Positions 8,344-16,755 of a stretch of DNA of 64,000 nt are shown piece after piece. Each line of letters begins with the position of its first letter. Positions within the stretch are counted from its first letter, which is position 1. A program made the position numbers and the translations under genes. Source of the stretch: Candidatus Propionivibrio dominans (GTDB lineage: Bacteria > Pseudomonadota > Gammaproteobacteria > Burkholderiales > Rhodocyclaceae); assembly GCA_016709335.1 (NCBI GenBank), contig JADJNC010000006.1, forward strand, positions 150,203 to 214,202. Reading direction: 5' to 3'. The notes beneath the pieces are model-generated. The model was not told where the DNA came from. It did not search any database and worked only from the letters and a program-made list of their open reading frames with translations.

Positions 8344-9012
8344 ATGAAAGTATTCGTGGTTTATTGGCACCCAGAGCCGCAGAGTTTTAACGCTGCGATG
8401 TTCCGCACGGCTTGTGAAATGCTTGCCGAAGCGGGGCATGAGGTGAAGACATCCGACCTTCATGAAATGCACTTCGATCCGGTATCCAGTCGGAATAATT
8501 TTAGGAGTGTCAAGGATCCGGACTACCTTAAACTGCAGCTCGAAGAAATGCACGCGACCGGGATCAAAGGCTTTTCGGCAGAGATCGAGGCCGAGATGGA
8601 AAAGCTTGAGTGGTGCGAGCTAATGATCTGGCAGTTTCCGCTTTGGTGGTTTGGCTTGCCGGCAGTTCTCAAAGGGTGGGTTGATCGTGTTTTTGCGATG
8701 GGACGAGTTTACGGTGGCGGCCGGATTTACGAGACCGGCGTCTTTCGCGGCAAGCGGGCACTGCTATCGCTGACCACAGGTGGCCCGGAGGAGGCCTATC
8801 GCAAAGGGGCATTCAACGGCGACATCACTGCGATACTGCGCCCGATCCACCGCGGCATGTTGCAGTTCGTTGGCTTCGACATACTGGCACCACAGATCGT
8901 CTATGGGCCCATTCGCCTGACGGACGAGCAGCGAAAACAGCATCTGGCATCCTATGCCAAACGGCTGCAGGAAATTGCTCACGAGTCACCCATTGACGTC
9001 GGAATATACTGA
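8344..9012 (+). CDS. NAD(P)H dehydrogenase (quinone), flavodoxin-like fold
   Basis: A 222-residue flavoprotein of the NQO1/MdaB/KefF group. The flavin-binding start is MKVFVVYWHPEPQSFN; WQFPLWWFGLPAVLKGWVDRVF and LLSLTTGGPEEAY are the typical FMN/FAD and quinone-site segments. It should carry out two-electron reduction of quinones or other electrophiles using NAD(P)H. AAGGAG lies nine bases before the ATG. It is followed 120 bp later by the halohydrin-dehalogenase-like gene in the same direction, so a shared detoxification role is possible but not proven. Confidence 0.88.
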   Translation: MKVFVVYWHPEPQSFNAAMFRTACEMLAEAGHEVKTSDLHEMHFDPVSSRNNFRSVKDPDYLKLQLEEMHATGIKGFSAEIEAEMEKLEWCELMIWQFPLWWFGLPAVLKGWVDRVFAMGRVYGGGRIYETGVFRGKRALLSLTTGGPEEAYRKGAFNGDITAILRPIHRGMLQFVGFDILAPQIVYGPIRLTDEQRKQHLASYAKRLQEIAHESPIDVGIY

Positions 9013-9135
9013 AGCGGATTTACGCCATCATTCCACCGGGCCTGCGCGTAAAGCCGCGTTGGCCAATTATCTCTACCTTGTTTTTCGTGCTTGCCCTGCT
9101 TATCATTTTCGCTTCGTCAGACAGTGAAAGTTCCC

Positions 9136-9819
9136 ATGTCGAATAAGATTCTCAAAGGGAAGCGCGTTCTGATCACCCAGGCTGATGCCTTCATGGGGCC
9201 GGTCCTGTGCGAGGTTTTTGCCGAGCACGGTGCTTTGGTGATCGCCAGCACACAATCTCTTGTCGATCCCGAAGCACCGGCAACCCTCGTTGCTTCGGCG
9301 GGCGATATTGATGTCCTGGTTGCCAATCTGGCACTACCGGCCCCCAACACCGCTGCGACGGATGTGAGCGATGTCGAGTGGAGAGAAACATTTGCCACCC
9401 TTGTAGACCCCTTGCCACGCCTATTGCGCGCGGTTTTGCCACAAATGATTGCAAGGCATGCCGGAAAGATTCTGGTGATGGGCAGCGCATCGGCGCTACG
9501 GGGCATGAAGCGTGCATCGACCTACAGTTCAGCCAGGGGCGCCCAACTCGCTTATGTGCAATCCGTCGGGGTGGAACTTGCCGTGCACAATATCCAGGTC
9601 AATGCAATCGCCCAGAACTTCGTCGATAACCCGACTTACTTCCCTGCCGACGTTCAAGCCAACCCGCGTTTTCAGGAGCGGCTCAAGCGCGAGGTGCCGC
9701 TCGGGCGCCTTGTTGGAGCCCGCGAGGACGCTGAGTTCGCTGCCTACCTGTGCAGCGAGCCAGCGAGCTGCTTCGTCGGACAGGTTTTCCCTGTATGTGG
9801 CGGCTGGGTGACACGTTAG
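9136..9819 (+). CDS. Halohydrin dehalogenase (haloalcohol dehalogenase), SDR-derived
   Basis: A 227-residue SDR-fold protein from ATG 9136. The NAD(P)-binding TGxxxGIG loop is replaced by TQADAFMG (residues 14-21), which fits the halide-pocket signature T-X4-F/Y-X-G. The catalytic triad is S117-X12-Y130-X3-R134, with Arg replacing the SDR Lys. These two motifs together define halohydrin dehalogenases, which convert vicinal haloalcohols to epoxides without cofactor and open epoxides with anions. Further family features are DVLVANLA, PTYFP and VGQVF-x-GGW. It looks closest to the HheB/HheD-like types from memory. A terminator follows at 9860. The motif fit is strong; activity is inferred. Confidence 0.85.
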   Translation: MSNKILKGKRVLITQADAFMGPVLCEVFAEHGALVIASTQSLVDPEAPATLVASAGDIDVLVANLALPAPNTAATDVSDVEWRETFATLVDPLPRLLRAVLPQMIARHAGKILVMGSASALRGMKRASTYSSARGAQLAYVQSVGVELAVHNIQVNAIAQNFVDNPTYFPADVQANPRFQERLKREVPLGRLVGAREDAEFAAYLCSEPASCFVGQVFPVCGGWVTR

Positions 9820-9859
9820 AGGGAGAAAGACCAACTCCGGGAATCCCCTCCAGAACTGA

Positions 9860-9892
9860 AAGCGGCCTCCGGCGATGGAGGCCGCTTGTCTT
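9860..9892 (+). terminator. Rho-independent terminator behind the halohydrin dehalogenase gene
   Basis: The stem GCGGCCTCC/GGAGGCCGC (9862-9870 with 9877-9885), a six-base loop and TTGTCTT downstream. It separates the dehalogenase unit from the lipid-transport operon and rules out translation starts inside it for the next gene. Confidence 0.75.
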
Positions 9893-9937
9893 CCGGAGGT
9901 GATGAGAAAAGGCCGGACGCTAACCGTAAAGGAGTTC

Positions 9938-9953
9938 TGTGCGCTGGCGTACA
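9938..9953 (+). promoter_or_regulatory. 16-bp palindrome site 1, upstream of the MCE transport operon
   Basis: TGTGCGCTGGCGTACA. A TAGTCT hexamer starts at 9975, 29.5 bp from the centre, giving a predicted start of transcription near 9987, only five bases before the permease ATG at 9992. The mRNA would be almost leaderless if this is right. Confidence 0.65.
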
Positions 9954-9991
9954 TACTGGATGAAAGAATTCATCTAGTCTCCAGCTCATCC

Positions 9992-11119
9992 ATGAACACC
10001 ATTGCGCTGATACCCGCCGCCATCAATCAGCCGACGCCAGAAGAACTGGCCCTGTCGGGGTCATGGACTGCACGCGGGATCGGCACCATCGGAGCACGAC
10101 TCGACGCGGTATCCGCGTCGGCAAGCCTGATCGTTGACGGCGCACGAATCGAGTCGCTCGATACGGCGGGCGCCTGGGTTCTGCAAAAACTCCTGCGCCG
10201 CTTGCGCGGCGAGGGGTCCCACGTAGAGATGCGCGATTTGCCTCCGGAATTTTCCAAACTGCTTGACGTTGTCGAGCAGCAGGCCGCAGATCAGACCGAC
10301 ACCCCCCCGCTCGCCAGCGCCGCCCCGTCGAAGCTTGAGAGCCTGGGGCGGAATGCTGTAGCGGCTTACGAACAGGCCATGGCACTGCTCAGCTTTGTCG
10401 GGGAATGTGCGCTCGCTTTTGCCGGATGCATCGCGCACCCGGCGCGCTTCAGATGGCGACCGATCCTGTTCAACATCCGTAGCGCCGGCTGGGACGCCTT
10501 GCCCATCGTCGGCTTGCTGTCATTCCTGCTCGGCATCGTAGTCGCCTATCAGGGCGCCGACCAGCTCAGACAATACGGCGCCAACATCTTTGTCGCCGAT
10601 CTCGTTGGCCTGTCGATGCTGCGCGAGTTCGCCCCGCTGATCACGGCGATCATCATCGCCGGGCGCTCGGGTTCCGCCTATGCCGCGCAGATCGGCACGA
10701 TGTCGGTGACCGAGGAGATCGACGCCATGCGCACGCTGGGCATCGCACCGCTGGATATGCTGGTCTTGCCGAAGATCATCGCGCTGCTGATCGCGCTGCC
10801 GCTGTTGACCGTGTTCGCCGACGTGCTCGGTGTGCTGGGCGGCATGATCATGGCGCGTGCGCAGCTCGCTGTCAGCTTCGGCGAGTTTCTTGATCGCTTC
10901 GTCAAGGCGGTCAGTATCACTGCCTATCTGATCGGCATTTGCAAGGCACCGGTATTCGCAGTCATCATTGCCGTGATCGGCTGCTTTCAGGGGTTTCGTA
11001 CCAAAGGCGGTGCCGACAGCGTCGGCCGGCAAACCACGCGCAGCGTCGTTCAGGCGACTTTCCTGGTGATCGTTGCCGATGCCCTGTTTTCGGTCGCCTT
11101 CAGCGCGCTGGATCTCTGA
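9992..11119 (+). CDS. MlaE-type lipid ABC transporter permease with N-terminal STAS domain
   Basis: 375 residues from ATG 9992. Earlier in-frame starts lie in the terminator or the palindrome and are unlikely. The first ~100 residues form a STAS domain (SADASLIVDGARIESLDTAGAWVLQKLL-like), equivalent to a fused MlaB. The remainder is the MlaE permease with ~5 membrane segments and the signature GRSGSAYAAQIGTMSVTEEIDAMRTLGI. With the ATPase, MCE protein and lipoprotein downstream it forms a complete inner-membrane lipid transporter moving phospholipid or similar lipid across the periplasm. The classical mlaC is absent, and the PqiC-like lipoprotein points to a Pqi/Let-like layout. Confidence 0.9.
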   Translation: MNTIALIPAAINQPTPEELALSGSWTARGIGTIGARLDAVSASASLIVDGARIESLDTAGAWVLQKLLRRLRGEGSHVEMRDLPPEFSKLLDVVEQQAADQTDTPPLASAAPSKLESLGRNAVAAYEQAMALLSFVGECALAFAGCIAHPARFRWRPILFNIRSAGWDALPIVGLLSFLLGIVVAYQGADQLRQYGANIFVADLVGLSMLREFAPLITAIIIAGRSGSAYAAQIGTMSVTEEIDAMRTLGIAPLDMLVLPKIIALLIALPLLTVFADVLGVLGGMIMARAQLAVSFGEFLDRFVKAVSITAYLIGICKAPVFAVIIAVIGCFQGFRTKGGADSVGRQTTRSVVQATFLVIVADALFSVAFSALDL

Positions 11120-11120
11120 C

Positions 11121-11999
11121 ATGCAAAACGACACGCCCGCCGATGCTGCCGTGATCGAGATGAGCAAGGTGTCGACACGCTTCGGCGATCATGTCGTGCA
11201 TACCGACGTCGACCTCGAAGTTCGCCGTGCGGAGATTTTCGCCCTGATCGGCGGCAGCGGCTCCGGCAAATCGACCCTGCTGCGCGAAATGATCCTGCTG
11301 CACCGCCCCAATTCCGGTTCGATCCGGGTACTCGGCGTCGACCTGCAGAAGCTCGGCGATGATGAAGCGGATGACGAATCCTTGGCGCTGCGCCAGCGCT
11401 GGGGGGTGATGTTCCAGCATGGCGGCCTGTTCGGCTCGCTGACGGTGAAAGAAAATGTCGGTTTGCCGTTGCGCGAGCACACCGCACTTGATGACGTACT
11501 GATCGATGAAATCGCCGCGTGGAAGCTCTCCATGACCGGTCTGAAGCCCGAGGTCGGCGCCCAGTATCCCTCCGAACTCAGTGGCGGCATGATGAAGCGG
11601 GCGTCGCTGGCGCGCGCCATGGCACTCGACCCGGAACTGCTGTTTCTCGACGAACCGACCGCCGGCCTCGACCCGGAAAGTGCCGGCGAAGTCGACCAGC
11701 TCGTGCTCAAGCTGCGCGACCTGTTCGGCCTGACCATCGTCATGATCACACACGACCTCGATCTGTTGTGGCAGGTGGCCGACCGAGTCGCCGTCCTCGC
11801 CGACGGCAGGATGCAGGCCACCGGCACGATGAGCGAACTGTCGAAAATGGACAATCCCGCCATCCGGAAATTCTTCGACGGCCCGCGCGGGAGAGCGGCG
11901 CAGGAACAAGAGCAGGAGCAGGAGCAGAAGCAGGAAAAGCCGCAGGGTAAAGTGCAAACCAGTAATGAATTCGGGAGACCATCATCGAAACCAAAGTGA
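11121..11999 (+). CDS. MlaF-type ABC transporter ATP-binding protein
   Basis: 292 residues from ATG 11121, two bases after the permease stop. Walker A is GGSGSGKST (residues 44-52); next come a Q-loop region (MFQHGGLFGSLTVKENV), the signature LSGGMMKRASLARA, Walker B LLFLDEPTAGLDP and the H-loop ITHDLD. All catalytic elements are intact. The C-terminus has an unusual Gln/Glu/Lys-rich tail (repeated QEQEQ, about 258-285) that is longer than in E. coli MlaF. It energises the MlaE-type permease. Confidence 0.92.
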   Translation: MQNDTPADAAVIEMSKVSTRFGDHVVHTDVDLEVRRAEIFALIGGSGSGKSTLLREMILLHRPNSGSIRVLGVDLQKLGDDEADDESLALRQRWGVMFQHGGLFGSLTVKENVGLPLREHTALDDVLIDEIAAWKLSMTGLKPEVGAQYPSELSGGMMKRASLARAMALDPELLFLDEPTAGLDPESAGEVDQLVLKLRDLFGLTIVMITHDLDLLWQVADRVAVLADGRMQATGTMSELSKMDNPAIRKFFDGPRGRAAQEQEQEQEQKQEKPQGKVQTSNEFGRPSSKPK

Positions 12000-12946
12000 A
12001 CTACGCGCTCGTCGGCGCGTTTGTACTTGTGCTCGGCGCCGTGCTCGTTGCCGGCGTGCTGTGGCTCGCCTCAGGGGGTGCTTTCCAGAAGAAACACGAC
12101 TTCTATCAGGCCGTCGTAGACGAATCGGTCGCCGGACTCAATCTAAACGCGCCGGTCAAATACAACGGAGTTGACGTCGGCAAGGTGCGCTTGATCGAGC
12201 TCGATCCAGGAAACCCGGAACGGGTAAACCTGATCTTCGCCATCGAGCGCGGCACGCCAATCAAGGAGGATACCGTAGCGGTGCTGAAAACACAGGGACT
12301 GACCGGCATCACCTATGTCGAGTTGAGCGGTGGCTCACGCGATGCACCACCGCTTGTCGTTACGGCGGGCAACGACTATCCACAGATCCGTACCAAGCCC
12401 TCGCTGAGCGCGCGACTTGAGAATGTACTCACCTCCGTGCTGACCAAGCTGGACAGCACCTCGGGCAACATCAATGAAATTCTAAGCGACGAAAACAAGG
12501 CGGCGTTCAAGAGCATACTCGCCGACATCGCCACCGTCGCGCACACCCTCGCCGCACGCAAGGACACCATCGACGCGGGGCTGGCCAATGCCGGACGCAC
12601 GCTCGAAAACACATCAAGCGCATCGGCCCAGCTCGGCCCGGTCGTCGATCGTATCGGACGCAGCGCCGAAGCGATCGAGAAAATGGGGAACGAGGTTGCC
12701 CGTACCAGCGCCAGCGCCGGAAAGACGGTCAATGCGATCGGTGCCGACGTGAAGCGCTTCACTTCAGAGACACTGCCTGAACTGGAACGCCTGCTCGGCG
12801 AACTGAGTGTTCTGTCGATCTCGCTGCGCCGCCTGACCGAGCAAACCGAACGCAATCCGTCGAGTCTCCTGTTCGGTCGCCAACCGCTGCCGGAAGGTCC
12901 GGGAGAATCATCGACAGCCAAACCCACAGGACAGAAGAAACCATGA
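11996..12946 (+). CDS. MCE-domain protein (MlaD/PqiB-like substrate-binding subunit)
   Basis: 316 residues from GTG 11996. There is an N-terminal membrane anchor (YALVGAFVLVLGAVLVAGVLWLA), then a single MCE domain (about 38-115; FYQAVVDESVAGLNLNAPVKYNG, GLTGITYVELSGG), then a long helical region (130-290) of the kind that builds periplasmic tunnels or needles. The start is odd: family members usually begin METK.NY, and here the same codons read ATC-GAA-ACC-AAA-GTG-AAC behind GGGAGA, so initiation may occur at an ATC codon (11981 or 11984) rather than GTG. It overlaps the ATPase gene by four bases and the lipoprotein gene by four. Confidence 0.88.
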   Translation: MNYALVGAFVLVLGAVLVAGVLWLASGGAFQKKHDFYQAVVDESVAGLNLNAPVKYNGVDVGKVRLIELDPGNPERVNLIFAIERGTPIKEDTVAVLKTQGLTGITYVELSGGSRDAPPLVVTAGNDYPQIRTKPSLSARLENVLTSVLTKLDSTSGNINEILSDENKAAFKSILADIATVAHTLAARKDTIDAGLANAGRTLENTSSASAQLGPVVDRIGRSAEAIEKMGNEVARTSASAGKTVNAIGADVKRFTSETLPELERLLGELSVLSISLRRLTEQTERNPSSLLFGRQPLPEGPGESSTAKPTGQKKP

Positions 12947-13626
12947 TCAGCTTACTCAAAACACGTCCCTGCCGGCTTGCTGCCACCGGGCTATTGCTCA
13001 TCGTGGCCAGTGCCTGCAGCGCACTGCGGCCACCGGCGACGGAACAACCGTCCTTCTATTCCCTCGACAGCGTCAGGCTGGAAGCGAAGGCGGCAACACC
13101 GGCATCGGCAAAGCGGTCAATGGCAGCGCCCACGCTGATTGTCAATCCGACGCATTCGGCATCGGGCTTCAACAGCCAGCGCATCGTTTACGTGCGCGCG
13201 GCTCATCAGCTTGAATACTATGCCCATAGCGAATGGGTCGACACGCCGGCGCGCATGCTGGCACCGCTCATCGTCAGTGCACTGGAAAACAGCGGCGCAT
13301 TCCGCGCCGTCGTGTCAACACCGAGCGCCGCCGACGGCGATCTGCGGCTCGACAGCGAAATAATACGCCTGCAGCATGAGGTTGGAAGCACACCGAACCG
13401 CGTGCGGTTCACGCTGCGCGCCTATATGGTCGATAACACCACGCGCCAGGTGCTGGCGTGGCAGGAATTCGACGAGAGCGTTGCGGCCACCAGCGAGGAT
13501 CCTTACGGGGGCGTGCTTGCAGCAAATCGTGCCGTTCAGTCGGTGCTCGAAAACCTGGCAGGATTTTGCGCCGAAGCGGCAGGCCGCTGGCAGGCCAGGA
13601 AAGCCCAACCCCATAGCCCCGAATAA
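12943..13626 (+). CDS. ABC-type transport auxiliary lipoprotein (PqiC-like)
   Basis: 227 residues, with a lipoprotein signal ending in VASAC (C25). The mature domain matches the ABC-type transport auxiliary lipoprotein group that includes PqiC: FYSLDSV near the start, RIVYVRAAHQLEYYAHSEWVDTPARML, and DLRLDSEIIRLQHEV. It should sit in the outer membrane as the receiving partner of the MCE tunnel. It is last in the four-gene transport operon, with ATGA coupling to the MCE gene. The next gene starts 57 bp later in the same direction. Confidence 0.88.
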   Translation: MISLLKTRPCRLAATGLLLIVASACSALRPPATEQPSFYSLDSVRLEAKAATPASAKRSMAAPTLIVNPTHSASGFNSQRIVYVRAAHQLEYYAHSEWVDTPARMLAPLIVSALENSGAFRAVVSTPSAADGDLRLDSEIIRLQHEVGSTPNRVRFTLRAYMVDNTTRQVLAWQEFDESVAATSEDPYGGVLAANRAVQSVLENLAGFCAEAAGRWQARKAQPHSPE

Positions 13627-13683
13627 TCAGTCCGATCGACGCTACGGCAAACCTGCCCATGCACCTTTTACAGGAGTCCACAA

Positions 13684-14760
13684 ATGGAAAATCGCACCCT
13701 ATCCACTTCCGATGGATCAATAATTACCCCAAGAGAGAACACCGTCAATCAGCGGATCGTTCTGAACTCCCGTCCGGTCGGCGCACCAACCGCCGATAAT
13801 TTCCTGCTTGAACAACGCATCGTTCCGGAACCTTCGTCCGGCCAGATCCTTCTGCGCACCGTGTATCTTTCGCTCGACCCGTACATGCGCGGCCGCATGA
13901 GCGACGCCCCCTCGTATGCCGCACCCGTGGCCGTGGGTGACGTAATGGTCGGCGGCACCCTCTCGCGACTGGAAACCTCCCGGCACCCTGAGTACAAGCC
14001 AGGCGATCTGGTGCGCAGCTTCAGCGGCTGGCAGAGCTATGCTCTCTCCGACGGCACGGGCCTGATCAAACTCGATCCCGACATGAAGCACCTCTCGCTC
14101 GCCCTTGGCGTTCTCGGCATGCCTGGCTTTACGGCCTACATGGGGCTGCTCGACATCGGCCAACCGAAAACCGGCGAAACCGTTGTCGTTGCTGCGGCCA
14201 GTGGCGCTGTCGGTTCAGTCGTTGGGCAGATTGCCAAAATCAAGGGGTGCCGCACCGTCGGTATCGCCGGTGGCGCCGACAAGTGCCGCTATGTGGTTGA
14301 CGAATTGGGTTTCGATGCCTGCATCGACCACCGTAGCATCGATTTTCCGCAACAATTGGCGGCGGCCTGCCCGAAAGGTATCGACGTCTACTTCGAAAGC
14401 GTCGGCGGCGCGGTCTTCGACGCTGTTCTGCCCCTGCTCAACGCCCGCGCTCGCGTTCCCTTGTGTGGTTTGATCGCCCATTACAACGACACCGCTTTGC
14501 CGGAAGGTCCGGATCGTCTGGGGCTCCTGACCCGTACGCTGCTCACCAGGCGCATCAAGATGCAGGGCTTCATCATCTTCGACGATTACGGTGATCGCTT
14601 CGGTGAGTTCCTGAAACAGATGAGCACCTGGCTCAAGGAGGACAGGATCAAGATACGGGAGCACATCATCGAAGGCCTCGAGAACGCTCCCCAGGCCTTC
14701 ATCGGCCTGCTCCAGGGCAAGAACTTTGGCAAGCTGCTCGTTCATGTCGGGCATGATTGA
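13684..14760 (+). CDS. NADP-dependent oxidoreductase, zinc-independent MDR family (CurA-like)
   Basis: 358 residues. Medium-chain reductase of the leukotriene B4 12-hydroxydehydrogenase/CurA type: YLSLDPYMRGRM near the N-terminus, nucleotide-binding AAASGAVGSVVGQIAKIKG, FESVGGAVFDAVLPLL and GFIIFDDY. No structural or catalytic zinc ligands are present, as expected. Such enzymes reduce activated alkenes or quinones with NADPH. ATG 13744 or GTG 13741 would give an N-terminus closer to the family; the first ~20 residues look non-conserved. It may ride on the lipid-transport operon (57-bp gap). Confidence 0.88.
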   Translation: MENRTLSTSDGSIITPRENTVNQRIVLNSRPVGAPTADNFLLEQRIVPEPSSGQILLRTVYLSLDPYMRGRMSDAPSYAAPVAVGDVMVGGTLSRLETSRHPEYKPGDLVRSFSGWQSYALSDGTGLIKLDPDMKHLSLALGVLGMPGFTAYMGLLDIGQPKTGETVVVAAASGAVGSVVGQIAKIKGCRTVGIAGGADKCRYVVDELGFDACIDHRSIDFPQQLAAACPKGIDVYFESVGGAVFDAVLPLLNARARVPLCGLIAHYNDTALPEGPDRLGLLTRTLLTRRIKMQGFIIFDDYGDRFGEFLKQMSTWLKEDRIKIREHIIEGLENAPQAFIGLLQGKNFGKLLVHVGHD

Positions 14761-14861
14761 CCGGGGGTTCCTGTCAGGTGCACCGACGGATCCATAACAA
14801 ACTTGGCGTGCTGTCCCCGGTGGCCAGGTGGTTTGACCCTGACAGCGATAACGACATTGTG

Positions 14862-16262
14862 TTACAGCCAGCGCTGCAACAGGCTGGCTCCCCATTCCTT
14901 GATACGCAGCAGCGGAGATCGCTGTTCCCAACTCTCCGCATCGATGGCCTCCGAAGCTTCGATATCTTTGGCAAACATGGCCTGCATTTTCTCGGCAAAA
15001 TCACGCCCGATGATCACCGCGTTGATCTCGTCGTTGTCGAGAAAGCTGCGCCAATCGAGGTTGGTCGAGCCGACGCAGGACCAGACACCGTCGATGAATG
15101 CGGTCTTGGAATGCAGCAGCGCTCCACGTCGTTCGTAGATCCTGACGCCGGCTTTCAGCAGCGAAGAATAGTGTGAGCGGCCCGCATGGAAAACGACGTC
15201 GGAGTCGGAATGGCCAGGCAGGATCAGCGTCACCTCGACACCGCGCCCGGCGGCATCGATCAGGGATTTCAGCAGTTGCGGATCGGGAACAAAGTAGGCA
15301 TTGGTCAGGCTCACCTGCTTTTCGGCGTTGCCGATGGCCGAGATCAGTGTCAGGTAGATCAGGCTGTAGGGGTCGTCGGGTGTGCTGCCGATAGCGCGCA
15401 CGATGTCTTTCCCCTGCACCTCCAGCACGGGAAAATAGGCTTTCGCGGCCAGCGTCTTGCCCTGCTGCTTTTCCCATGTCTCGATGAAAAGCTTCTGCAA
15501 CTCGGCGACTACCGGACCTTCGATCTGCAGATCGGTATCGCGCCAGGCCACCGTGTTTTCAGCTACTTTCACCGCCACTTTCCTGTTCCGCCTGAGGCTC
15601 GACCCGGAAGAATAAACGCTGCTGATATTGATGCCGCCGATGAATGCAATCCGCCCGTCGACGACCAGCAACTTGCGGTGGTCGCGGTTATTGATCAGCC
15701 ATTCCTTTTTCGCTGCCAGCGGATTGACCGGATTGAATTCGAGGACCTCGATCCCGCCCGCGCTCAGCCGCTCGAAGAAGGTCTTCGGGGTATTGAATGC
15801 ACCAACACTGTCATAGATCAGGTTGACCTGAACTCCCCTGCCCTGCATTTCCAGCAGCAAGTCGGCAAACTGGTGTCCGATTTCGTCGTCTTCAATGATG
15901 TAGGATTCGAGGTTGATATGATTACGGGCTTTGCGGATGGCTGCAAACATCGCCGAGTAGGTCGCCTCGCCGTCCTGCAACAGGGTGACCTTGTTGCCCA
16001 GGATCAAGGGGCTGCCGGCAATCGCCTGTTCCAGGACGATCTGCTTTTCAAGAATATCGATGTCGCCGGATTTGCTTTTGAGCTCGGCGAGGATGGCGGC
16101 GCTTTTCTGCGTGGTCAGCGTACCCCTTGCATTTTCAAAGCGGGCCGCCTGCCCGCTGTGCCGCTCTATGAGGGCATCGGTATCAGGCAAGGTCGCGCAA
16201 CCCTCTGCGGCGATCACGCATATTGCAAGCACTGCAAACAGCTTGGTCAGTCGAACTACCAT
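14862..16262 (-). CDS. Phospholipase D-like lipoprotein (cardiolipin synthase family)
   Basis: 466 residues. A lipoprotein signal ends in AAEGC (C22). Two HKD motifs are present and complete: H195-x-K197 with D202 in HRKLLVVDG, and H384-x-K386 with D391 in HSKTAFIDG. The layout is that of ClsA/ClsB-type cardiolipin synthases, but the lipid anchor replaces the usual membrane segments, so it should act at the periplasmic membrane face on phospholipids. Its location beside the MCE lipid transporter, pointing toward it, fits a lipid-homeostasis role. Confidence 0.88.
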   Translation of the reverse strand: MVVRLTKLFAVLAICVIAAEGCATLPDTDALIERHSGQAARFENARGTLTTQKSAAILAELKSKSGDIDILEKQIVLEQAIAGSPLILGNKVTLLQDGEATYSAMFAAIRKARNHINLESYIIEDDEIGHQFADLLLEMQGRGVQVNLIYDSVGAFNTPKTFFERLSAGGIEVLEFNPVNPLAAKKEWLINNRDHRKLLVVDGRIAFIGGINISSVYSSGSSLRRNRKVAVKVAENTVAWRDTDLQIEGPVVAELQKLFIETWEKQQGKTLAAKAYFPVLEVQGKDIVRAIGSTPDDPYSLIYLTLISAIGNAEKQVSLTNAYFVPDPQLLKSLIDAAGRGVEVTLILPGHSDSDVVFHAGRSHYSSLLKAGVRIYERRGALLHSKTAFIDGVWSCVGSTNLDWRSFLDNDEINAVIIGRDFAEKMQAMFAKDIEASEAIDAESWEQRSPLLRIKEWGASLLQRWL

Positions 16263-16354
16263 GCTCTGTCTCGTAGCTGGAGCAGGAGCCGGAACACAGG
16301 CAGCAAGCGTGATGCGTTCTCTGCCGAGCGTTCCGGCCCCCTTCCCGAATGAAA

Positions 16355-16606
16355 TCAGCGTGCGGGAGGCGATGGCGGAACGACAATCACCGTATCGCCG
16401 CTGGTTTTTCCTTTTTCACCCGTAGCTCCGGTATTTCCTGCACTCCCGGTTGCGCCAGTGGATCCGGTAGAACCTGTGGCCCCAGTCGGGCCGGCGGGCC
16501 CGGGAACGGGAACGGTAACCACGGTGGGCATTGCCGGGGTCGATTTGTCGCAAGCGCCCAGGGACAGAGCGATCAGTACGGATGAAAACACTATTGAATA
16601 CTTCAT
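16355..16606 (-). CDS. Small lipoprotein with collagen-like Gly-X-Y repeats
   Basis: 83 residues from ATG 16606 (AAAGGA upstream). A lipobox LSLGAC gives C19. After a short linker (TPAMPTVVTVPVP) come about eleven Gly-X-Y triplets (GPAGPTGATGSTG... to GEKGK), then a Pro-rich end. Bacterial collagen-like proteins form triple-helical surface stalks, and here the stalk would be very short and lipid-anchored. It lies 75 bp from palindrome site 2, which has a weak -10 (TAACTT at 16685-16680) in its direction. Confidence 0.7.
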   Translation of the reverse strand: MKYSIVFSSVLIALSLGACDKSTPAMPTVVTVPVPGPAGPTGATGSTGSTGATGSAGNTGATGEKGKTSGDTVIVVPPSPPAR

Positions 16607-16706
16607 GGGAATTCCTTTCCAAAGATTGACAAAATCCACTCACCCGAAATGGTTGGCGGTCGTCTGAAGTTACGTTTTGAAGTTACGCTCTATTTACCTT
16701 CGCTTC

Positions 16707-16722
16707 TGTACGCTGGCGCACA
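16707..16722. promoter_or_regulatory. 16-bp palindrome site 2, between the collagen-like lipoprotein and the sRNA
   Basis: TGTACGCTGGCGCACA. Rightward, CAATAT starts at 16744 and a better TATATA at 16747. Leftward, TAACTT lies at 16685-16680. The rightward transcript has no coding potential and ends at the terminator at 16840. Confidence 0.7.
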
Positions 16723-16755
16723 GATTTCAGGAAGGATTCAGAGCAATATATAAAT

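Noticed and set aside
9136..9819. Ordinary 3-oxoacyl-ACP reductase-like SDR
   Set aside because: The cofactor Gly motif and catalytic Lys are both missing and replaced precisely by the halohydrin dehalogenase residues.
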